The notes under the pieces: generated by a model
Told to the model about the DNA's origin: nothing
What the model saw: only the letters and a program-made list of their open reading frames with translations
The model's database searches: none
Assembly: GCA_019308525.1 (NCBI GenBank)
Contig: JAFDIC010000199.1
Coordinates: 1 to 7,275, forward strand
From: Deltaproteobacteria bacterium
GTDB taxonomy: Bacteria > Desulfobacterota > DSM-4660 > Desulfatiglandales > HGW-15
Direction of reading: 5' to 3'
Length of the DNA: 7,275 bases
Position numbers and translations under genes: made by a program
Part shown: in pieces, positions 1-6,355 of the stretch
Position numbering within the stretch: the stretch's first letter is position 1
Layout: every line of letters begins with the position of its first letter

Positions 1-118
1 GTGTGGAAGAAATGCTAACAAGAAAAGATATGATATTTGTATGTTATGTCTATATGTTATGCATTTCTCCATTAAAGGGCTTGAATAATTATGATGAAAT
101 GAATCTCTTAATTGAACA
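1..118. other. AT-rich non-coding flank left of the IS element
   Basis: This stretch holds no open reading frame with a recognisable protein on either strand. It is markedly AT-rich: 33 of the first 120 bases are G or C, against roughly half in the gene cluster to the right. A 9-base word, TATGTTATG, occurs at 40-48 and again at 53-61. It may be the spacer or promoter region of a neighbouring gene outside the window, but no convincing -35/-10 pair could be assigned. Confidence 0.5.
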
Positions 119-137
119 TTGAGTTGAACATTGAAAT

Positions 138-156
138 CCATGCTTTGTGGGCATGG
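138..156 (+). repeat. Left-end subterminal hairpin of the IS
   Basis: CCATGC at 138-143 pairs perfectly with GCATGG at 151-156 around a 7-base loop. The whole hairpin is 19 bases, the same size as the right-end hairpin at 757-775, and the two loops look alike (TTTGTGG against CTTCGTGTG). In this family such hairpins in single-stranded DNA are what TnpA binds before cutting the ends. The assignment as the left end is inference from position and from this resemblance. Confidence 0.55.
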
Positions 157-161
157 TCAGA

Positions 162-185
162 GTTCAAAGGCTTTGCCATTTGAAC
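162..185 (+). terminator. Terminator-like stem-loop upstream of tnpA
   Basis: A 10-base-pair stem is formed by GTTCAAAGGC (162-171) and the complementary bases 175-185, with a TTT loop at 172-174 and a single bulged A at 178. It lies between the left-end hairpin and tnpA. IS200 has a comparable structure here that blocks transcription entering from outside. The U-tract expected of a strong intrinsic terminator is lacking (CGACTTATT follows), so a termination role is inferred by analogy. A hairpin with one bulged base is also the form TnpA recognises, so this could instead be part of the end-binding site. Confidence 0.5.
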
Positions 186-197
186 GACTTATTGCTA

Positions 198-237
198 CTC
201 CTAAACCGAGTTGTTCCCACAAACTTGGTGAAAGGAG
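198..237 (+). promoter_or_regulatory. Stem-loop that sequesters the tnpA ribosome binding site
   Basis: CTCCT at 198-202 pairs with the Shine-Dalgarno AGGAG at 233-237, which sits 6 bases before the tnpA ATG at 244. Inside it, after a small internal loop (203-204 against 230-232), bases 205-214 pair with 219-229 around a TCCC loop, with one G-U pair (208/226) and one bulged A (221). The fold would hide the ribosome binding site and keep transposase translation low. This matches the regulation described for IS200. The pairing is read directly from the sequence; the regulatory effect is inferred. Confidence 0.7.
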
Positions 238-243
238 AAGACA

Positions 244-677
244 ATGAGTCGTTTTAGAAAACTATCACGTAGCATTTGGCACTGCCAGTACCATATTGTT
301 TGGGTACGTAAATGCCATCACCGAATATTGGGAGGTGCGGTGGGGAATGAAATTGGCAACTGTATCAGAGCTTTTTCGCAACAGAAGGGGTTGAGCTCCT
401 TGAGATGAATATTCAAGCGGATCATGTGCATGTGTTGGCAATGATTCCTTCGAAAGTCTCTATTTCCGAGTATTGCGGAATTGTAAAGGGCCGAACGGCA
501 ATCCTGGTTTTCAACAAGTTTCGAGAACTCAAAAGCAGGCCCTATTGGGGTAATCATTTTTGGACCGAAGGCTACTGTGTTGATACAGTTGGCCTAGATT
601 CAGGAATGATAAGGAAGTACGTCAAATATCAGGAGGCCGAAGAACGCAGGGCAGAGAGGCAAGGCGAATTGTTTTAG
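244..677 (+). pseudogene. tnpA: IS200-type Y1 transposase TnpA, frameshifted
   Basis: This is a rolling-circle-like HUH/Y1 transposase that cuts and joins single-stranded DNA at the hairpin ends. Translation starts at ATG 244, behind the sequestered AGGAG, and begins MSRFRKLSRSIWHCQYHIVW, a typical IS200 TnpA N-terminus. The reading frame runs 49 codons to the GGGG run at 387-390, then hits a TGA at 406-408. The rest of the protein continues in the -1 frame from GTT at 390 to TAG at 675. It includes the HUH motif DHVHV (His 61 and His 63 of the joined protein), the conserved KGRTA and PYWGNHFW blocks, and the presumed catalytic Tyr 126 in IRKYVKYQE. The joined protein would be 144 residues, a normal length. 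One missing G in the run explains the break. Programmed frameshifting is not known for IS200, so decay or a sequencing error is more likely. Confidence 0.88.
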
Positions 678-702
678 AGTGAGAGTAGGGGATAACTCGC
701 TC
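677..702 (+). repeat. Stem-loop at the 3' end of tnpA
   Basis: GAGTGAG (677-683), starting at the last base of the tnpA stop codon, pairs with CTCGCTC (696-702) over seven base pairs including one G-T(U) pair, with a 12-base loop. It belongs to the right part of the IS. No T tract follows, so it is not called a terminator. Confidence 0.4.
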
Positions 703-722
703 CTTGCCCCTCAGGGGGAAGG
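702..722 (+). repeat. Second stem-loop in the IS right part
   Basis: CCTTGCCCC (702-710) pairs with GGGGGAAGG (714-722) around a TCA loop; one G/G mismatch interrupts four plus four base pairs. A perfect palindrome, GGGTTAACCC, follows at 743-752. These structures lie between tnpA and the right-end hairpin. Their role is not known; they may limit readthrough or help fold the right end. Confidence 0.4.
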
Positions 723-756
723 CATACTTACATCCTTCCAGGGGGTTAACCCAATA

Positions 757-787
757 CCACCCCTTCGTGTGGTGGATACTTTATTTT
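757..787 (+). terminator. Right-end IS hairpin, also a possible tnpA terminator
   Basis: CCACC (757-761) pairs with GGTGG (771-775) around a 9-base loop, giving a 19-base hairpin of the same size as the one at the left end. It is followed by the T-rich run ATACTTTATTTT (776-787), so in RNA from the + strand it resembles a weak intrinsic terminator for tnpA. As a DNA hairpin it is the best candidate for the right-end TnpA binding site. Only 13 bases separate the hairpin from the stop codon of the convergent flavoprotein gene at 789. Confidence 0.45.
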
Positions 788-788
788 C

Positions 789-2525
789 CTACCCACTTGG
801 AACTGTTCGTTGGGACCTGAAAAGGTCTCCATAGAAACGATAGGGTCTTATCTTATAGGTCTCAATGGGGACCCGTCTGTGTGTCCATTCAAGCTTTCCT
901 TCTTTTCTTGAAACGAGAAACCAACCGAGATAATTGTCATCTCGAAGGGGATATTCCACACGATAGTGGCCCGCACGTGTTTCTTTTCGCCTCAAACTTC
1001 CCTGGATATAGAGCTCGGTAACAGTTGCAATGCTACGGACTTCGTTGGCTTTCATAAGATAATGGGGGGACTCTGCTCCCATCCGTGGTATAAGGTCTTC
1101 TTGAATTTCCTTGATGCGGTTGTAAGCACGGATAAGTCCCTTTTCCGATTTCAGGATGGAAACATCATAGGGTGAGATAACCTCACGAATTTCATTGAGG
1201 ACTTCCTTGGGCAGGAGCCCGGGTCTAGTGAGCGGGGAAAGGGTATCGTGCTTTATCTTTGCAATTAGTGCAGGATCAATCCTGGGCTGGCAAGCCAGGG
1301 ATGCAACCATCTTTCCTGCGTTTTCGCCCGCCATTGCCCCCGTGGTGGCGGTAGTCGACACGGCCCAACCTCCAAGGTAAACTCCTGGTTCGAGACTTCT
1401 GGCCCTTCCCGCAGCAAAGATTCCCTTTATATTGGACTGCCCCCTGACATCTGTATCCACGCCCCCGATATTGTAGTTGACTTGAGGTATCCACTCAAGT
1501 TTGCTTTTGAAGAAGTCTATCCCCATCTCCTTAAGGCGGGAATAATTCAGGCCCATCCATCCCCCCGTAGGAGTGAGTAATTTCACGTCCTCCTCTCGCA
1601 TGCCGCTGGTATCCAAGTATATGGGGCCGCGTCCCGCTAGATACTCCTCAGCCATGGCCCTCGTGTTGTAGTGGGGATCCATTTTGGCACCCAGTTTCGG
1701 GCTATATTTCTTCATGAAGTCCTCTCCGAGAGCGTTTACAAAGCGGGCGCCAAGGGGAAGGAGCATTGTCTGTCCTTCCCAGGCAAAGTCTTTAGGCACG
1801 TTCCACACCTTGATAAACTCGAAGTTTCGCATGCGAACGCCCACATCCAGCGTAATTGCAAACCCTTCCCCGGTACAGGTGTTAATGCAATAGCTAGGCT
1901 TCCAGCTTGAATTCCCGGTGCACAAGATGAGCGCTTTGGCCTTTATGATATAAAACTCTCCACTCCGGGTATGGAATCCTGCGACCCCGGCGAGATGATC
2001 ACCATCCATGATGATATTTGTAATCTGGATTCTGCTCAAACGGCGGACACTCAATTCGTTAGCCCTTTTTACAAGTGATGAAACCAGACTTTCGCCCCCG
2101 GTTCCGAAGGGTCTTGAGAGGATGCTGCTGACATGTTCGAGTCCTCTCTGGTTGATTCGGATGAGGTTTCCATCACTATCTCGCGCGAATTTGTGGCCTA
2201 GGGCTTCATAATCCAGAAATCGATTATAGGACTCGCGAAGCAGCAATTCGATAACATCCTGTTCGATCAGCCCTTCAAAATAGAAAACTAGCTCATCGAG
2301 CCACTTCATGATATCTTCATCGGGATTCCATACAATCATGTCACCACCACAAAAAGAGCCCAACCCGCCCCAGTTCATGGGGCCCTTGTCTACGACCAGG
2401 ACATCTTCTACATAATCTCTTGCCTTTATTGAAGCCCATAGCCCTGATAGACCACAGCCGAGCACTACTACATCGGTTTGAAGAACATGTCCCAGCCTTT
2501 CAAGGTCCTGATTGACTCGATTCAT
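789..2525 (-). CDS. FAD-dependent flavoprotein of the succinate dehydrogenase/fumarate reductase family, substrate unknown
   Basis: A 578-residue cytoplasmic flavoprotein with no signal peptide. The FAD Rossmann motif GCGLSG is at residues 23-28, RPFGTGGES near 138-146, GRGPIYLD near 298-305, the FAD-pocket stretch GIFAAGRA near 368-375, and the C-terminal helical domain has the family signature SLRRKETRAGHYR near 510-522. The order matches SdhA/FrdA/AprA-type proteins. The residues that bind the dicarboxylate in E. coli SdhA are not kept: QFHPTG reads KVWNVP (about 239-244), CRGEGG is replaced around LPLGAR, CHYMMGG reads VNYNIGG, and ANRLGG reads GVYLGG. It is therefore probably not a succinate dehydrogenase or fumarate reductase. 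I chose the ATG at 2525 because GGAGG stands 5 bases upstream; a TTG at 2546 and an ATG at 2537 are in frame but have poorer sites. It is last in the cluster, 91 bases after the GltD-like gene. The stop is TAG, next to the IS right end. Confidence 0.88.
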   Translation of the reverse strand: MNRVNQDLERLGHVLQTDVVVLGCGLSGLWASIKARDYVEDVLVVDKGPMNWGGLGSFCGGDMIVWNPDEDIMKWLDELVFYFEGLIEQDVIELLLRESYNRFLDYEALGHKFARDSDGNLIRINQRGLEHVSSILSRPFGTGGESLVSSLVKRANELSVRRLSRIQITNIIMDGDHLAGVAGFHTRSGEFYIIKAKALILCTGNSSWKPSYCINTCTGEGFAITLDVGVRMRNFEFIKVWNVPKDFAWEGQTMLLPLGARFVNALGEDFMKKYSPKLGAKMDPHYNTRAMAEEYLAGRGPIYLDTSGMREEDVKLLTPTGGWMGLNYSRLKEMGIDFFKSKLEWIPQVNYNIGGVDTDVRGQSNIKGIFAAGRARSLEPGVYLGGWAVSTTATTGAMAGENAGKMVASLACQPRIDPALIAKIKHDTLSPLTRPGLLPKEVLNEIREVISPYDVSILKSEKGLIRAYNRIKEIQEDLIPRMGAESPHYLMKANEVRSIATVTELYIQGSLRRKETRAGHYRVEYPLRDDNYLGWFLVSRKEGKLEWTHRRVPIETYKIRPYRFYGDLFRSQRTVPSG

Positions 2526-2530
2526 GAAAT

Positions 2531-2535
2531 CCTCC
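2531..2535 (-). promoter_or_regulatory. Ribosome binding site that decides the flavoprotein start
   Basis: On the minus strand GGAGG is followed by ATTTC and then ATG at 2525-2523. This near-ideal spacing supports the third possible in-frame start over the upstream TTG (2546) and ATG (2537). The Shine-Dalgarno overlaps codons that the longer versions would use. Confidence 0.6.
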
Positions 2536-2616
2536 ATTCTGTCCAAAAGCTATTCTCTGTTTGCAACATTTCATGTTCCGTGCCGCAAAAAATGTTCTTC
2601 CAGCGATCTATTTGGG

Positions 2617-4233
2617 TCACACGGGACGAAGGGATCGTGGGAGAATTTCTTTGAACGGGTGCACGAAAATTGCTTCACCTGGGCAGTTGAGTTCACAGCT
2701 AAAGCATGTCATGCAATCCTCAAGATGAGCTGCAACCGACTTGGCCCCGCAAATTAGACATCGGTCTGCCTCGGCCATGGTCTCAACCAGGTCAAACCCT
2801 TTGTACAATTCAGAAGATACTTTTCTTTCCGTTTGTTCGATGTATCTTCTCTCGTGCCGCATCATGTTCTGTACATGCATGTTTTGAGGGAAAGCTACCG
2901 TAACCTGTGCTTTCTTGTGTGGCAGAAGGTCCAAATCAATCCCCGAGAGAAAGTACATTATTGCTTGGGCGGCTCGCTTGCCTGCGCCGACAGCTTCAGC
3001 AACCGAAGAGGGACCTGTTACAGCATCTCCACCGGCAAAAACTTTCTTGATCCGGGTTTGAGAAGTGTCAGAGAAAGCCTCGACTAGCCCGTCCTGGCTT
3101 GTGATCTCACGGGGAAGGGAACTCAAATCGGATTCCTGTCCGATGGCAATAATAATCGCATCTGAGACCATTTCCTTCGTATCCGACTCTTCAAATTTGG
3201 GCGCAAAATTCCCATGGTCGTCATAAACATTGACACATTTGACCAGGATGGCTCCCGTTACCTTGCCATCTTTATGCAAGATCTTTTTTACGCCATAGGA
3301 AGAAATAAGCTCTATTCCGGCTGCCCTGGCAGTTTGAACGTTACGCCGATACGCCGGCAGACTTTTCTCATCTTCAAGCGATACAACGCTGACAGTCCGG
3401 GCACCCAACCAAAAGGCGCTCAGGGCCGCATCCATTGCCACATCTCCACCTCCAACCACCATCACCCTTGGAGCGATGGTTGATATGCGCCCTGTTTTGA
3501 TGTGTTCCAAAAACTCTATTCCATAGACCACCCCGTCTGCGCAGGCGCCATCTACCTTCAATCTCTTGGCCCTGGCGGTACCCAATCCCAAGAAAACGGC
3601 CCCAAAATTGTCAGAAATCAAGTCCTGGATGGTAAAATCCGCCCCGAGAGTCTGGCCGCACTTGAACACGACTCCCATTCGTCGAAGCCGTTCCATGACA
3701 TTGTCAATTATCTTTCTCGGGAGGCGGTACTCGGGAATCCCGTAACGTAGCATACCCCCGGGCTCTTCTCTGGTCTCAAAAACGGTTACTTTGAAGCCGT
3801 CGCTTGCCAGGAAATAGGCGCACGAAAGCCCGGATGGACCGGAGCCTATAACTGCCACAGGATTGACATGGCGTATGGCAATCTGACCGTGCTCCTGACC
3901 TGAAGCATAATCACCCAGGAATTGCTCAATGCCGCTGACGTTGACCGCTGAATCGAACTGGTTTCTTGAACATTCTATTTCGCAGAAGCCAGGACACACC
4001 CTCCCTGTGACGGCTGCTAAAGGATTGTTGGAAAGCATCTTTGTGGCTGCTTCATTTATCCTCCCCGTTTCCAAAAGATAGTTGATTTCCCGTATGTTTA
4101 TGCCAATGGGGCAGGCTGCCGTACACGGTGACAAGGTGGGCTGCCGGTAATCGAGTCGGAATACATCGAGAGGACATATCCTCATGCAGGTTCCACAACC
4201 GATACATTTTGATTGGTCTATGCTTCTCAGCAT
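2617..4233 (-). CDS. GltD-like FAD/NAD(P) oxidoreductase with N- and C-terminal [4Fe-4S] motifs
   Basis: A 538-residue relative of the glutamate synthase small subunit, expected to move electrons between NAD(P)H, FAD and iron-sulfur clusters in the cytoplasm. Residues 10-21 (CIGCGTCMRICP) form a CxxCxxCxxxCP ferredoxin site. The GltD-type cysteine domain follows, with Cys 37, 41, 80, 84 and 88. The FAD motif GSGPSG is at 130-135, the second dinucleotide motif GGGDVAMDAA at 261-270, and the FAD-closing GGDAV at 401-405. The C-terminus has CLIC (492-495) and another CxxCxxCxxxCP site (507-518). At about 483 residues from the first Cys block onward it is a full GltD core plus ferredoxin additions. 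No glutamate synthase large subunit is nearby, so it more likely feeds electrons to the flavoprotein downstream. After the second strand of the NAD(P) domain it reads VVSLEDEK where GltD has YRR, which may favour NADH (inference). Start ATG 4233 follows AGGAG at 4248-4244. Stop TGA. Confidence 0.87.
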   Translation of the reverse strand: MLRSIDQSKCIGCGTCMRICPLDVFRLDYRQPTLSPCTAACPIGINIREINYLLETGRINEAATKMLSNNPLAAVTGRVCPGFCEIECSRNQFDSAVNVSGIEQFLGDYASGQEHGQIAIRHVNPVAVIGSGPSGLSCAYFLASDGFKVTVFETREEPGGMLRYGIPEYRLPRKIIDNVMERLRRMGVVFKCGQTLGADFTIQDLISDNFGAVFLGLGTARAKRLKVDGACADGVVYGIEFLEHIKTGRISTIAPRVMVVGGGDVAMDAALSAFWLGARTVSVVSLEDEKSLPAYRRNVQTARAAGIELISSYGVKKILHKDGKVTGAILVKCVNVYDDHGNFAPKFEESDTKEMVSDAIIIAIGQESDLSSLPREITSQDGLVEAFSDTSQTRIKKVFAGGDAVTGPSSVAEAVGAGKRAAQAIMYFLSGIDLDLLPHKKAQVTVAFPQNMHVQNMMRHERRYIEQTERKVSSELYKGFDLVETMAEADRCLICGAKSVAAHLEDCMTCFSCELNCPGEAIFVHPFKEILPRSLRPV

Positions 4234-4371
4234 TCTCTTCTCTCTCCTATAGGAACTTCCAGATTGCTCTCACAGCAGGAATTCGACCTGCCATGACACG
4301 TTGCAAGGTGCCGTAGAAAGGGCAGATCACCAAAAGCAGAAACCGCCACCTTGCTGAAGAATATTCAGGGT
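4234..4371 (-). other. Intergenic spacer with an 8-base inverted repeat
   Basis: A 138-base gap separates the permease stop from the GltD-like start. It holds GCAAGGTG at 4303-4310 and its perfect complement CACCTTGC at 4347-4354. In the minus-strand transcript these can form an 8-base-pair stem with a 36-base loop. No T tract follows, so it is not an intrinsic terminator; it could be a processing or stability element between the transporter and enzyme halves of the cluster. No gene was recognised in the gap. Confidence 0.35.
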
Positions 4372-6279
4372 CTATTTTCCTCTCCTGGCCAGCGCTTTCT
4401 TTTCCAGAAGAGCCACTAGGGCTCCGAACAATGCCAGCGCCATACCAATTATCGCATTCCTGGTACCAGGAAAGATAAGCAACAACCCTCCGGAAAGGAC
4501 CAACATACGACTCCAGGTATCTAACTTGCTTTTGAATGGCCCGGCTATACCCCATGACATTAAGACAACCCCTACACCTGCTGTTGTAATCGACCTCAAA
4601 ATCTCAGTCGGTCTGCCCATTAGAAGCATGGAGCTGTCCAGGGCAAAGGAAAAGGGGAGAATGTGGGCTGCCGCCCCAAACATCATGGAATAGAGACAGG
4701 TTCCCCAAAAACTTGTTTCCGCCACCATGGAAGCTACATAGGCCGCAGTGGCGATAGGAGGGCTCAATTCACAACATATTGCAGCGTAGAAACAAAACAA
4801 GTGGGCCGCCATGGGCGAGATCCCCAATTGCTGGAGTGCCGGGGCTGCAAGAAGGATGGCAACGATGTAGACAATAATGGGCGGGAGGCCCATGCCAAGT
4901 AAGAAAGAGGCAATGAAAACCGCAATAAGGGTCTGAATCGGGTCACCGCCTGTCCATTCGAGCAGCAGGCCGGTTATCCTGAAGGCAAAACCGGTTTGCA
5001 GGGTCGTCCCTATCACGATCCCGATTCCCGCGCCCGCGGCACCAAGGCCCACAAAACCCACCCCTGTCTCGTGAATCACACCAACGATTCTTCTTAGATT
5101 CAGTCTCGAGGGAGTCAAGAAGCTGATTACAAAGGCAGTGGCGATAGCATACATCACAGCGTACATAGGAGAAAATTTCATGACAAGGAGAAGCAAGAGG
5201 ACTAAGAAAGATCCTACAAAGGTAAACCCCTCCCTCCGTCGAATGACTTCTCCCAGTCGCGGCACTTGAGAACGGTCCACACCCTTAGCCCCTGTTCTGA
5301 CGGAGTAGAAATAGACACTGGCCAGGATGGCAAGGTAAAACAAAAGAGCAGGGACGATAGCTGCTTTGATTATCTCGACATATGGCACGGCCAGAAATGC
5401 CATCATGAGGAATGAGACGGTTCCCATTACAGGGGGCATAATTTGACCCCCGCTTGAAGCGGCTGCCTCTACGCCTGCTGCGACCTGAGGTTTGAACCCT
5501 GTTTTCTTCATTAGCGGAATGGTCACCACCCCCGTAATCATGACATTGCCCATGGCCATCCCGGATATGGAACCAAGCGCCCCGCTTCCGGTCACACTGG
5601 CCATCGCCGCGCCGCCTCGTCTGGTCCCGACAATGGCCCTGATAAAGTCCATAATAAAGGCTGTGGCATTCGTCATCATGAGGAGGTTTCCGTAAAGGAA
5701 AAACAGGAAGATATATCTAAAAAAGACATAGGTTGAAATGCCGAAGATACCGTCAAGACTGGTGGTCAAGTATAGGGCGTTGACGATCTCCTGGAAATTG
5801 TATGCTACGTGACCCCCAAATTGTACAGGCAGGAATTGGCCGAAGATAAAATAGGCGAGGAAGATGCATACAACGATGGCCAGGCCGCGGCCCATGCCTC
5901 GGCGGGTTCCTTCGATCGCGGTAACTACAGCCGCAGTTCCCATGATCAGGTCCCAGCGTGTGGGCATGCCTGCCCTTTCCGAGATTTGATAATGGTATAT
6001 GACGATGTAGCCAAAGACAATCACGGATACTGAGGCCAGGATGATATCCATCAAAGGATAGCTCTTGCTTCCTTGAGGCGCAGGTCTCAAAGCCAGGCCC
6101 AGGAAGACAAGGAGCAAGAAAAGTGCTCTCGCCTGGTGTGGGGGCAGGGGTGAGAAAAAGTTGTAGACAACATACACGCATAGAGCAAGATAGATCAGTG
6201 TTGAGGCTGATTTTTTCGCTCTATCCCAAATAATTCCGAGGAGCTCCTGATTCTTCCCCTCCGGTACTTCTGCATTCAT
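4372..6279 (-). CDS. TRAP transporter fused permease (DctQM type, TAXI-associated)
   Basis: A 635-residue inner-membrane protein with many hydrophobic segments, in which the small (Q) and large (M) TRAP membrane subunits are fused. It uses an ion gradient to import the substrate delivered by its periplasmic binding protein. The N-terminal part up to about residue 170 has several membrane segments and the conserved EGTRRGMGRGLA (123-134). The M domain has the signature GSGALGSISG (231-240), TIPLMKKTGFKP (253-264) and EAAASSGGQIMPPVMG (271-286). The second half repeats the fold with GLGAAGAGIG (411-420), LGMGLPP (461-467), APALQQLGI (479-487), AAHLFCFYAA (491-500) and SPPIATAAY (506-514). These are typical of permeases paired with TAXI binding proteins. 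Start ATG 6279 has no strong Shine-Dalgarno; it is 76 bases after the binding-protein stop, so the two are probably co-transcribed. Stop TAG. Confidence 0.93.
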   Translation of the reverse strand: MNAEVPEGKNQELLGIIWDRAKKSASTLIYLALCVYVVYNFFSPLPPHQARALFLLLVFLGLALRPAPQGSKSYPLMDIILASVSVIVFGYIVIYHYQISERAGMPTRWDLIMGTAAVVTAIEGTRRGMGRGLAIVVCIFLAYFIFGQFLPVQFGGHVAYNFQEIVNALYLTTSLDGIFGISTYVFFRYIFLFFLYGNLLMMTNATAFIMDFIRAIVGTRRGGAAMASVTGSGALGSISGMAMGNVMITGVVTIPLMKKTGFKPQVAAGVEAAASSGGQIMPPVMGTVSFLMMAFLAVPYVEIIKAAIVPALLFYLAILASVYFYSVRTGAKGVDRSQVPRLGEVIRRREGFTFVGSFLVLLLLLVMKFSPMYAVMYAIATAFVISFLTPSRLNLRRIVGVIHETGVGFVGLGAAGAGIGIVIGTTLQTGFAFRITGLLLEWTGGDPIQTLIAVFIASFLLGMGLPPIIVYIVAILLAAPALQQLGISPMAAHLFCFYAAICCELSPPIATAAYVASMVAETSFWGTCLYSMMFGAAAHILPFSFALDSSMLLMGRPTEILRSITTAGVGVVLMSWGIAGPFKSKLDTWSRMLVLSGGLLLIFPGTRNAIIGMALALFGALVALLEKKALARRGK

Positions 6280-6355
6280 CTTACAACCAATTTCCCACCC
6301 CTGGGTCTCTGATTACAAGGGTGATCAGGCATTTGTGGATCCCATGCTGCATATG

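Larger units (their letters stand above)
119..786 (+). mobile_element. IS200-like insertion sequence (IS200/IS605 family), probably inactive
   Basis: The element carries a single Y1 (HUH) transposase gene and no tnpB. It has no long terminal inverted repeats; instead there is a subterminal hairpin at each end (138-156 and 757-775). Between the left hairpin and tnpA lie two more stem-loops, one terminator-like and one covering the ribosome binding site, which is the known layout of IS200 itself. The exact ends cannot be fixed from one copy. The boundaries given assume cleavage about 19 bases left of the left hairpin and about 10 bases right of the right hairpin, as in IS608, giving a length near 670 bases, close to the usual size of about 700. 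Because tnpA is frameshifted, this copy could move only if helped by a transposase from another copy. Confidence 0.75.

Noticed and set aside
1..118. Possible CRISPR or regulatory repeat array from the TATGTTATG and TTGAACATTGA repeats
   Set aside because: Each word occurs only twice, with spacers of a few bases, unlike CRISPR repeats; the AT-rich composition makes such repeats likely by chance.
318..557. 79-codon minus-strand frame
   Set aside because: Antisense to tnpA; no ribosome binding site or known domain.
2565..2596. 7-base inverted repeat AACATTT/AAATGTT between the two oxidoreductase genes
   Set aside because: The stem is short and AT-rich with an 18-base loop and no T tract, so it is expected by chance and not called a terminator.
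4247..4555. 102-codon minus-strand frame reaching into the 4234-4371 gap
   Set aside because: Most of it is a shadow of the permease 3' end. The last 40 residues are hydrophobic and basic, but no family or ribosome binding site supports a gene.
5753..6181. 142-codon minus-strand frame inside the permease gene
   Set aside because: It overlaps the permease in another frame and its Pro/Arg/Cys-rich translation looks like a shadow of the membrane-protein codons.
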